DNA of 64,000 nucleotides, from positions 1 through 64,000 of the forward strand of contig VFKA01000003.1 of assembly GCA_009885795.1 (NCBI GenBank), in the 5' to 3' direction. Within the stretch, counting starts at the first letter, position 1. Each line of letters begins with the position of its first letter. Positions 33,397 through 40,503 of this stretch are shown piece after piece. This DNA comes from Rhodospirillales bacterium. GTDB taxonomy: Bacteria; Pseudomonadota; Alphaproteobacteria; Dongiales; Dongiaceae. A program made the position numbers and the translations under genes. The notes beneath the pieces were generated by a model. That model made no database searches. It was not told the origin of the DNA and was given only the letters and a program-made list of their open reading frames with translations.

Positions 33397-33418
33397 TTAT
33401 ACCGATTGTTCGGTATAA
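33397..33418. promoter_or_regulatory. Operator B: perfect inverted repeat between the transporter operon and tetR
   Basis: TTATACCGA, a TTGT spacer, then TCGGTATAA: a perfect 9+4+9 inverted repeat lying between the divergent binding-protein gene (start 33326) and tetR (start 33532). It shares 17 of 18 core bases with operator A at 27124-27141. This placement allows one regulator to control both divergent units. Confidence 0.82.
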
Positions 33419-33531
33419 AACACTTATCCGGGCAATGAAGGGAGAGTCAAGACCCGAAGGATCTTCCCTAGACAACTCTCTTGAGGTGTCGCATCGATCT
33501 CGATCCGCGCCCCGATTGGAGTGGAGTGGTG

Positions 33532-34143
33532 ATGCCAAAGGTGGGTGTTGAACCGATCCGCCGCGACCAGATCAGACGGGCGGCCGTCAAATTGATCGCC
33601 GATCGTGGATTTGACCGCACGACACTGCGCGAGGTGGCGCAAGCGGTGCAGGTCAGCACCGGCATGATCAATCATTACTACGCCAACAAGACGGCGCTTC
33701 TTGTTGATGCCCTTGTATCGGCGTCGGAGTGGTTCCAGGAGACGACCCGGCGCGCCATCGCCGATGCCGAACCGGGGCATGACCGGCTTCGCGTTCTCGT
33801 TCGGGTCGGGGTCTTCAACGATTCCCCCGAGGCGATCGCCGGGCAGAAAATCTGGGCCTGGGCCCTGGCGGAAAGCATCAAGTCCGAAGAACTCATGGGA
33901 CTGATTCAAGAACGCCGGCGGCTCTTTCAAGAGATTATCGCCGGCGTGTTGCGCCAGTTCGATACCGCCACGTCGATGAGCGACGAGGATGTTCGCGAGC
34001 TGGCGGCGGAGTACGACTCCTATTTCAATGGCCTGAGCATTCACCTCGCTACCGGCGCGAAGAACCTCGACGTGGAGTCGGTCGCCTCGTCGATGCTGGC
34101 CGTGATCACCGCGCGCCTGCGCGGCGGGGCGGTACCGCGGTGA
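33532..34143 (+). CDS. TetR-family transcriptional regulator (BetI-like)
   Basis: 203 residues from the ATG at 33532 (GGAGTGG upstream). N-terminal HTH: RRDQIRRAAVKLIADRGFDRTTLREVAQAVQVSTGMINHYYANKTALLVDAL, the TetR signature in the form used by BetI-like repressors. The C-terminal helices begin FQETTRRAIADAEPGHDRLRVLV and contain the BetI-like IWAWALAESIKSEEL block. It is divergent from operon B with operator B between them, and overlaps the phyH start (GTGA at 34140-34143). It is the likely repressor of both transporter operons and of its own operon. Confidence 0.9.
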   Translation: MPKVGVEPIRRDQIRRAAVKLIADRGFDRTTLREVAQAVQVSTGMINHYYANKTALLVDALVSASEWFQETTRRAIADAEPGHDRLRVLVRVGVFNDSPEAIAGQKIWAWALAESIKSEELMGLIQERRRLFQEIIAGVLRQFDTATSMSDEDVRELAAEYDSYFNGLSIHLATGAKNLDVESVASSMLAVITARLRGGAVPR

Positions 34144-35066
34144 CAGGAACGAAGTGGATGTCGCCCGCCAAGACCGCCGGCGAAGCGAAACAAACACTCG
34201 ACCGATGGGGATTCTGCGCTCTCGGCAAGCTGTTGAGCGACGCGCAGCTCGCCGAAATGCGCGAGCGCATCGCCAGGCAGGCGAAGTATGAGCGCGACAT
34301 CGGCGCGGCCGGTATCGATGACGCCCAGCTCGTATCCGAGAACCAGTACATCTATGCCATCCTCAACAAGGGCCGCGTATTTCTCGACCTGTTCGAGAAC
34401 GATCTGGTCCACGAGTTGATGTCGCATCTGTTGGGCGAGGAATACCTGCTCTCGGCCAGCGACGCGGTGATCGCCGCGCCCGGCATGACGGTGATGCCGC
34501 TTCACTCCGACCAGTGGTGGCTTCCGGGCGCGAGCGCGCCGACCGCGCCGCACGTTCGCGCCGGCTCGGTCAGGCGCTTCGGCCTGGCGACGACCACCGA
34601 CGCAAGCCCCGCAACGCATCCGATCGCGCCGCCGGCCGTCGGCAACGTAATGTGGGCCATCACCGATTTCGAGGCGGCCAATGGCGGAACGCGCCTTGTG
34701 CCGGGCTCGCACCTCACCGGTGTCAACCCGGACCCCGCGGTGCCGCATCGCATCGAGACGACCCCGATCGAAGTGAAGGCCGGCCACGCCGTCGTGTTCG
34801 ATGGCCGGCTTTGGCACAGCACCGGTGCCAACGCCACGGCGGAGCCGCGCTACGGCATTCTGACGACCTATTGCGGCCCGCAATTCCGCCAGATGGAGAA
34901 TTATCCCCTGGTGACGCGGCCGGAGGTTCTGGCGCGGGTGTCGCCGCGGTTGCGCGCGATCCTGGGGTTCAAGGTCTGGCAGGGCTACGGTAAACTCGAC
35001 CGCCCGGACCTACCATTCATCTCCCGGGGCGATGTGCCGGTCGCCGCCTATGACGGCGATGTGTAG
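34140..35066 (+). CDS. Phytanoyl-CoA dioxygenase (PhyH)-family 2OG-Fe(II) enzyme
   Basis: 308 residues from a GTG overlapping the tetR stop. Iron ligands His122 and Asp124 in LHSDQWW and His226 in LWHSTGAN, with Arg237 positioned for 2-oxoglutarate. The IVxPGSH-type block appears as RLVPGSHLTG. The PhyH family hydroxylates lipids, ectoine-type osmolytes, small amines and aminophosphonates. Translational coupling with the regulator of two amine-type importers suggests that it processes the imported compound. That is inference. Confidence 0.87.
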   Translation: MTGTKWMSPAKTAGEAKQTLDRWGFCALGKLLSDAQLAEMRERIARQAKYERDIGAAGIDDAQLVSENQYIYAILNKGRVFLDLFENDLVHELMSHLLGEEYLLSASDAVIAAPGMTVMPLHSDQWWLPGASAPTAPHVRAGSVRRFGLATTTDASPATHPIAPPAVGNVMWAITDFEAANGGTRLVPGSHLTGVNPDPAVPHRIETTPIEVKAGHAVVFDGRLWHSTGANATAEPRYGILTTYCGPQFRQMENYPLVTRPEVLARVSPRLRAILGFKVWQGYGKLDRPDLPFISRGDVPVAAYDGDV

Positions 35067-35160
35067 CCGCCGTCGGCCGATGACCCGACTTGAAGTTTGT
35101 CGAACATCGGGGGCTTGATTTCGGGTAGTGTCCGCCGGATCAACCGACGAGGGAACCGTG

Positions 35161-35847
35161 ATGCTGCAATTGAACGTCCTGAAGCCGAGCGTCAACAACA
35201 TGGCCGTGCGCGTGTTCTTGCGCGCGGCCGGACTCAAGTTCGACGAGGTCGACGTCTACGGAAAGACCCGTACACCCGAATTCCTGAAAAAAAATCCCGC
35301 GCACATGACACCCATGATCGAGAGCGGCGAGCTGCCCAGGGGCGGCCTGTGGGAGAGCTGCGCGATCATGCAGTATCTCTGCAACAAGCACGGACTGGAG
35401 AAGTTCTACCCGGCCGACCCGGCGCGGCGCGCGATGATCGACAGCGCCATGTTCTACCTGGTGGGCACGCTCTACCCGCTGGTCGCGCGCGCGACCTATC
35501 CGGCGCTGGGCTTTCCGCAGTATCCGGGCGAGGTGGGCGCGAGCGACGCCAGCGACGCCAAGAAGGACGAGGCGCGCAAGGCGGCGGCCGATGCCATCGC
35601 CGAACCGCTCGAGGTGTTTCGCGGCTTCTTCATCGGCGGGGGCACGTTCATCGGCGGGACCGCCCCGTCGATCGCCGACATCAGGCTTGCCGCCACGCTC
35701 GAGTTCCTGGCGGCGGTCGACCACAAGCTGCCGCCATGGGCGCAAGGCTACATGACGGCGATGGAGAAGGCGCTGGGCACGGCCTATGCCGAACCGGCCG
35801 CCGACGTGCGCGGCTATATCCAGTATGTGAAATCGAAGGCCAAGTGA
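35161..35847 (+). CDS. Glutathione S-transferase family protein
   Basis: 228 residues from the ATG at 35161; the frame opens earlier (35128) but has no better site. The thioredoxin-like N-terminus (MLQLNVLKPSVNNMAVRVFLRAAGLKFDEVDVYG) lacks an obvious catalytic Ser at the usual place. PAHMTPMIESGELPRGGLWESCAIMQYL is the glutathione-binding block. The helical C-terminal domain contains GGTAPSIADIRLAATLEFLAAV. It is followed by a VOC protein after 13 bases. Confidence 0.85.
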   Translation: MLQLNVLKPSVNNMAVRVFLRAAGLKFDEVDVYGKTRTPEFLKKNPAHMTPMIESGELPRGGLWESCAIMQYLCNKHGLEKFYPADPARRAMIDSAMFYLVGTLYPLVARATYPALGFPQYPGEVGASDASDAKKDEARKAAADAIAEPLEVFRGFFIGGGTFIGGTAPSIADIRLAATLEFLAAVDHKLPPWAQGYMTAMEKALGTAYAEPAADVRGYIQYVKSKAK

Positions 35848-35860
35848 CGAGGGCAAAGCC

Positions 35861-36352
35861 ATGATCAAGGGGCTGCACCACAACGCCTACCGCTGCCGCG
35901 ATTCCGAGGAGACGCGGCGCTTCTACGAGGGATTTCTCGGACTGAAGCTGGCGGGAACGCTCGAGATCGCGGAGTCGAAGAGCGGACGAAAGACCGATAC
36001 GCTGCACACCTTCTATCGCCTCGACGATGGTTCGTTCCTGGCTTTCTTCGAGGCGCCCGACCGGAAATTCAAGTTCAAGAACCAGCACGACTACGACCTG
36101 CATATCGCGCTGGAGGTCTCGCCCGCCGATCTGCGCAAGATGTTCGCCAAGGGCAAGGCCGCTGGGATGGAGACAAGGGGGGTTTCGGATCACGGCTTCA
36201 TCGATTCGATCTACTTTCGCGATCCGAATGGCTACGTCATCGAACTGACCGCCAAGCACCCGGACCACGACGAGGCCATGAATCCGGCCAAGAACAAAGC
36301 CCGCCGCAAGCTGGACGCCTGGCAGGCGCGCAAGGCGAAATCGGCGCCCTGA
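35861..36352 (+). CDS. VOC-family (glyoxalase/dioxygenase superfamily) protein
   Basis: 163 residues. Two beta-alpha-beta-beta-beta modules: IKGLHHNAYRCRDSEETRRFYEGFLGLKLAGTLEI and HDYDLHIALEVSPADL, ending with DHGFIDSIYFRDPNGYVIELTAK. The metal ligands His (HHNAYR), His (DLHIA) and Glu (VIELT) are all present, so it is likely an active metalloenzyme such as an extradiol dioxygenase-like or glyoxalase-like member. A basic Lys/Arg-rich tail ends the protein. Confidence 0.87.
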   Translation: MIKGLHHNAYRCRDSEETRRFYEGFLGLKLAGTLEIAESKSGRKTDTLHTFYRLDDGSFLAFFEAPDRKFKFKNQHDYDLHIALEVSPADLRKMFAKGKAAGMETRGVSDHGFIDSIYFRDPNGYVIELTAKHPDHDEAMNPAKNKARRKLDAWQARKAKSAP

Positions 36353-36363
36353 GCGCCGGGCCG

Positions 36364-37428
36364 ATGCCGGCGCGTTCATTCGTCCACGAGAACCCGCCGA
36401 GCCGCGTCATATTCGGCGCCGGCCGCCTGGACCAATTGCCGGCGGAGATCGATCGCCTCGGCTGCAAACGGGCACTGATCGCGACCACGTCGCGCGCCCG
36501 GGCCGAAGACGCCGTCCGGCTATTGGGCGACCGCGCCGCCGGAATTTACGACCGGGCGGTCATGCACGTGCCGGCCGATACGGTCCGCGAGGCGCGCGAG
36601 CTGGCCCGCCGCCTGGAGGCGGATGTCTGCGTGGCCATCGGCGGCGGGTCCGCCATCGGCCTCGCCAAGGCCATCGCCTTGGAGACCGGGCTGCCGATCC
36701 TGGCCGTTCCGACGACCTTCTCGGGCTCGGAGATGACGCCGATCTGGGGCCTGACCGATGGCGGCGCGAAGCGCACCGGCCGCGACGCGAAGGTACTGCC
36801 CCGCGTCGTCATCTACGACCCGATCCTCACCCTCACGCTGCCACCCAAGGTCGCCGGGCCGAGCGGCATGAACGCGATCGCCCACTGCGTCGAGGCGCTC
36901 TATGCCGAGAATGCGAGTCCCATCGTTTCGCTGATGGCCGAGGCGGGTATCCGCGCACTGGCCCGGAGCCTGCCGACGGTGGTGTCGAATCCCGGCGATA
37001 TCGACGCGCGCACGATGGCACTTGAAGGCGCCTGGCTCGCGGGCGCCTGCCTTGGTTCGGTCGGCATGGCGCTGCATCACAAGCTTTGTCACACGCTGGG
37101 CGGCGGGTTCGACCTGCCGCATGCCGAGACGCACGCGATCGTCCTGCCGCACGCCGCCGCCTACAATGCCGAAGCGGCGCCGGACGCCATGCGCCGCGCC
37201 GCCCGCGGGCTTGGCGATGTCGAGAACGCCGCCGCGGGGCTCTATGACTTGGCGCGGCGTCTCGATGTCCCGAGGGCGTTGAAGGATATCGGCCTCGATG
37301 CGGGGGATCTCGACCGTGCCGCGGATATGGCGACGAAAAACCCGTACTACAACCCGCGCGCCGTCACCCGCGAGAGCGTACGGGCGTTGCTGGAGGAGGC
37401 CTTCCACGGCCGTCCGCCCGGCGGATAG
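36364..37428 (+). CDS. Maleylacetate reductase-like iron-containing alcohol dehydrogenase
   Basis: 354 residues. Fe-ADH superfamily: NAD-binding VCVAIGGGSAIGLAKAIALETGLPILAVPTTFSGSEMTPIWGLTDGGAKRTGRD, and metal-site histidines in NAIAHCVEALYA, GMALHHKLCHTLGGGFDLPHAETHAIVLPHA. The SGSEMTPIWG and KLCHTLGG-x-FDLPHA blocks are those of maleylacetate reductases. These reduce maleylacetate to 3-oxoadipate at the end of hydroxyquinol or chloroaromatic breakdown. It starts 11 bases after the VOC gene. No hydroxyquinol 1,2-dioxygenase is visible here. Confidence 0.87.
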   Translation: MPARSFVHENPPSRVIFGAGRLDQLPAEIDRLGCKRALIATTSRARAEDAVRLLGDRAAGIYDRAVMHVPADTVREARELARRLEADVCVAIGGGSAIGLAKAIALETGLPILAVPTTFSGSEMTPIWGLTDGGAKRTGRDAKVLPRVVIYDPILTLTLPPKVAGPSGMNAIAHCVEALYAENASPIVSLMAEAGIRALARSLPTVVSNPGDIDARTMALEGAWLAGACLGSVGMALHHKLCHTLGGGFDLPHAETHAIVLPHAAAYNAEAAPDAMRRAARGLGDVENAAAGLYDLARRLDVPRALKDIGLDAGDLDRAADMATKNPYYNPRAVTRESVRALLEEAFHGRPPGG

Positions 37429-37435
37429 AGGCGTA

Positions 37436-37454
37436 GTTGGCGGAGGGAGAGGGA
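37436..37454. repeat. Left direct repeat (attL-like) of the tRNA-Ser island
   Basis: The 19 bases gttggcggagggagaggga are identical to 46208-46226, which is the 3' end of the tRNA-Ser gene (CCA end and acceptor/T-arm part). The copy is in the same orientation and lies eight bases after the maleylacetate reductase stop. Beyond base 19 the two copies diverge. It marks the far boundary of the low-G+C segment. Confidence 0.85.
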
Positions 37455-37480
37455 CGGGAATCCAACATTCCCTGGAGTGA

Positions 37481-37564
37481 TTGCGGAACCTGCATGTCGG
37501 TTATTTCAACCAGGGCCGCCGGCCCTGGGACACCGTCCAGCAGTTCGTCAGCCAAGGCGCCTAA
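37481..37564 (+). other. Short coherent frame near attL, possibly a gene tail
   Basis: A 27-codon frame just inside the left repeat reads NLHVGYFNQGRRPWDTVQQF near its centre and ends in TAA. It looks like real protein sequence (aromatic, Arg/Trp pattern) but is bounded upstream by an in-frame stop and lacks a good start. It may be the decayed end of a gene cut by island integration. I cannot assign a family. Confidence 0.25.
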
Positions 37565-37610
37565 GAGGACACTTGGACAACCGCGGTCGGCGCGGATTCA
37601 GCACTCACCG

Positions 37611-39932
37611 TCATCGCCATTGCTTCTCCTCAAGAGTCCAACTACCGCCGGGCAGCTCGCCATCTTTCACAAAGTTGTCCACGACGTTCTTCAGCAACCT
37701 TGAGGTATTGTTCTGATAATTGTTCACTGGAAGCGCGTGCCCGAACGCGATCGAGCCCGTGCTGAACACGGCGCCATTGTTGGGAGCCGTAAAGTACGTC
37801 ATGTCCGCTCGAATTCGGTAGTCGAGGGTTCCCACAAGTCCCGCGTAGGCGTAAAGCAACTCCTCCGTGACCAACACGTAGTTGTCGCTATGGCCGCCGG
37901 ATGAGGCGATAATCCGGGTATGCGGCGGCGTACCCAGCGACAGGTCGTAGCGATCCAGCTCCACGCCTGCCGCGCCACCATACGCCAACCCTTCGTCTCC
38001 AATGATCTCGCCCTCGATGCCCTCCGTAATCCAGGATACGGTCCTGTGATAACTGTCAGGCATCCTTCGGAACGGCGCGCTAGTTTCGAAACCCTCCGCG
38101 ATAAACCCTACGCCGGTCAGTTTCTGCGGCGCCCGTCCCCGGTTCCGCCACAGTCCACTCTTCTCGCCCGTCGTCTGGAGATAGTGTTCACCGGCCCTCG
38201 CCGCCCACGCGCGCATGCCCGAGTCTAGCTTTCTGACCTCCATGCACCACGGCTCGTCTTCGTAAAATCCGACGCACCAGTAGTAACCGTTGCCCCCCAT
38301 GTAGATAAGACGCCCACCCAGCGCAACAAAATCCTCCTGGGCATCCAGCATGCTTTCCGACACATACTCCGGATGCGTACCGGTGATCACGCATTTGTAT
38401 GGCGCCAAGGCAGCCAATCCTTCCCGATGCAGATCCTCATCGGTAATGACGTCGTACTGGTGCCCGCACTGTTCCAACCAACCGATAATCGACAGGTCCG
38501 CGGGAAACTGCCAGGGAATATTCATGCTCGAAATGCGATACTTGGGCCTCATATTTACAATGGGCCTTTTGTATGAACTGAACGAAACTCCGGCGCCGTC
38601 CTCATAGCTGTCGTAGGTGGAAAGTCCGAAGTCGCGGTGTTTATAGGTCTCGATATCGATGTCCGAGATTATGGGTGGCTGACCCGTCATCGGTTGAATA
38701 ATCTGCGCGTCGAAACTCAACTTTTCGTTGGCGTACGCCAAGTAACTCGCCGTCGGTACGAGGAAGCAAAGTTTCGATTCCGGCTTCGCGGGCCGAACGA
38801 AAAAAACGATGTACTCCTCGCTCAAGCCGACGCCATCCCCCGCTCTCAGGCGAATCGCGTAGGCGCCACTTCTCAGATCCCCGGGGATCCGCATGGTCTT
38901 CGTCACTTCCCACCCGCAATCGGTAACCGCCTCCTGGTGAAACTCTATGCCGCCATATTCACTCGGCGAAAGCCTGAAACAGTCATTCTTCCCGGACCAA
39001 TTCCATCCAGTGAGACACCGGACCGGGTGATTTACGCCCCTGGCCGTCAACGCATTTGGCCCTGTATCCAATACCGAGGTGCCGATTCCGTTTTCCGTGT
39101 AGCCCGCGGTGGTGTCCCAGAACGCCACGATGGAGTCCTCCGCCGGCCGCCGGCCGCCGCGGATGCTATCCATTTCCTCGCGCGATAGTACGCGGTTACA
39201 TACTCCGAACCTGTCGATCTTGCCGGAGTACGTATCGTTAATAAAACGCCCCCTCAGTTCATGAAAATCCCGAGCACCAGCCACAACGAACGGGACATCC
39301 TCTCTGTTCTTCTGTTTGAATCTGAATTTCGTTTGTACATGTGAACTGAATTCGTATGGCGCAACCTTGCCTATCAGCGAATTGTATCTGTTCAGCAACC
39401 CATCTTGGTACAACGTCGCCGTTCCAGTCTCGTGGTCGAAGCTGACGCCGACGAAATACCACACCTTCTTGATTAACGGCAGTTCCGCCATGACATAGTC
39501 GACCTCCTTGCCGTCACCGACCCAGAACTCCAACCGCCCCTGAGGATTGATTCCAAGTCCATAGCCCTCATTCGTTCTCGTGTCCCATCTCCCCATCACG
39601 CATTGGCGTCGTCCTTTGTTTGGCAGGGTCGGCCAGACGTAACAGAATAGTGAAAAACTCCCGCCGATATTCAGTCGCCGCTCCGAGTCGTCGACTATCA
39701 AGTACGACCCCAGCTGAGTGAACTGCTTCTTGACGGACCAGACGCCATTGACGGGATGGTCGATTTCCCGCGCAACGAAACCCGGCCCATCGGGATGCTC
39801 GTCACCGTGAATCAGGCGCACAAGCTGCGCATCGGCGGTAGCCGTTCCATCGGCACTGACGTGAAGGTCGATACTATCGCCCTGCTTGACGGAGATCTTG
39901 TTCGCGTAACCGAAGATCTTGATTTCTGCCAT
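37611..39932 (-). CDS. dmfA2: N,N-dimethylformamidase-like large (beta) subunit
   Basis: 773 residues, close to the ~760 of the characterised enzyme. Residues 1-90 form a beta-rich N-terminal domain. Residues 90-270 are a LamG/concanavalin-like jelly roll (ending RFGVCNRVLSREEMDSIRGG). The C-terminal ~400 residues form the amidohydrolase core. The mononuclear iron ligands reported, as I recall, for the Paracoccus enzyme (Tyr440, His519, Glu521) have direct counterparts: Tyr440 in GLSTYDSYEDG, and His520 and Glu522 in GTHPEYVSE. The enzyme hydrolyses N-substituted formamides to formate plus an amine. The small-subunit gene lies immediately upstream (25-base gap). A related N-substituted amide may be the real substrate. 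Confidence 0.85.
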   Translation of the reverse strand: MAEIKIFGYANKISVKQGDSIDLHVSADGTATADAQLVRLIHGDEHPDGPGFVAREIDHPVNGVWSVKKQFTQLGSYLIVDDSERRLNIGGSFSLFCYVWPTLPNKGRRQCVMGRWDTRTNEGYGLGINPQGRLEFWVGDGKEVDYVMAELPLIKKVWYFVGVSFDHETGTATLYQDGLLNRYNSLIGKVAPYEFSSHVQTKFRFKQKNREDVPFVVAGARDFHELRGRFINDTYSGKIDRFGVCNRVLSREEMDSIRGGRRPAEDSIVAFWDTTAGYTENGIGTSVLDTGPNALTARGVNHPVRCLTGWNWSGKNDCFRLSPSEYGGIEFHQEAVTDCGWEVTKTMRIPGDLRSGAYAIRLRAGDGVGLSEEYIVFFVRPAKPESKLCFLVPTASYLAYANEKLSFDAQIIQPMTGQPPIISDIDIETYKHRDFGLSTYDSYEDGAGVSFSSYKRPIVNMRPKYRISSMNIPWQFPADLSIIGWLEQCGHQYDVITDEDLHREGLAALAPYKCVITGTHPEYVSESMLDAQEDFVALGGRLIYMGGNGYYWCVGFYEDEPWCMEVRKLDSGMRAWAARAGEHYLQTTGEKSGLWRNRGRAPQKLTGVGFIAEGFETSAPFRRMPDSYHRTVSWITEGIEGEIIGDEGLAYGGAAGVELDRYDLSLGTPPHTRIIASSGGHSDNYVLVTEELLYAYAGLVGTLDYRIRADMTYFTAPNNGAVFSTGSIAFGHALPVNNYQNNTSRLLKNVVDNFVKDGELPGGSWTLEEKQWR

Positions 39933-39957
39933 CTAACTCATCCAACAGCCGTTGCGT

Positions 39958-40332
39958 TCAGGCGTCCAGTTCCATCAATTCGCGAACCCGAAGAAGAAAG
40001 ATCTCGTGATACGTTTCCTCCGCCGCCGCGTACTCCCTGTCATTCACCCCGCTCAACGGTGCGTCTCGATTTCCGGACAATTGGGCGATCCGAAACTTGC
40101 CTGACTTGCCATCCCGTTTGACCACGTACTTGTCCCTCTGGGGTGCATGGCGGAAATACATCAGCAATCTTTCAAGCGGCTCGGTGTGTTGCCCGAGCGG
40201 GCTCTTCCGGTGTTCTTCGATAATTTCATCGCATATCACCGTCCGCAGGTACTCCCTTTGCTTCTTGTCGAATAATCGACGATAGACAACGTCCCGATCA
40301 TCCGACTCCATCGCGTGGTCCTGCCGCACCAT
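39958..40332 (-). CDS. dmfA1: N,N-dimethylformamidase-like small (alpha) subunit
   Basis: 124 residues, matching the ~130-residue small subunit of DMFase. Start at 40332 is supported by GGAG seven bases upstream. The conserved core is QREYLRTVICDEIIEEHRKS-PLGQHTEPLERLLMYFRH, followed by RDKYVVKRD and the C-terminal EETYHEIF helix. The same domain occurs as the tail of the LivM-like permease encoded just upstream. By hand, the two align without gaps over 110 residues with about 56 identities. The small subunit is needed for assembly of the large one in the known enzyme; its exact role is not settled. Confidence 0.83.
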   Translation of the reverse strand: MVRQDHAMESDDRDVVYRRLFDKKQREYLRTVICDEIIEEHRKSPLGQHTEPLERLLMYFRHAPQRDKYVVKRDGKSGKFRIAQLSGNRDAPLSGVNDREYAAAEETYHEIFLLRVRELMELDA

Positions 40333-40503
40333 GTCTATCTCCGGTTGGGCGGTGTTCCACGCCCTTGCAAAACTCCGGGCGCGCGTGCCGATCGACCCAA
40401 ATACATCCGTGGACGTTGACAGCCGCTGACGCGTGCCAACGGCATCGAGGCCCCGGCTGCGGGTCGACGCCGGGGGGTAGTGGCAAGCCGGCTGCTCACG
40501 ATC

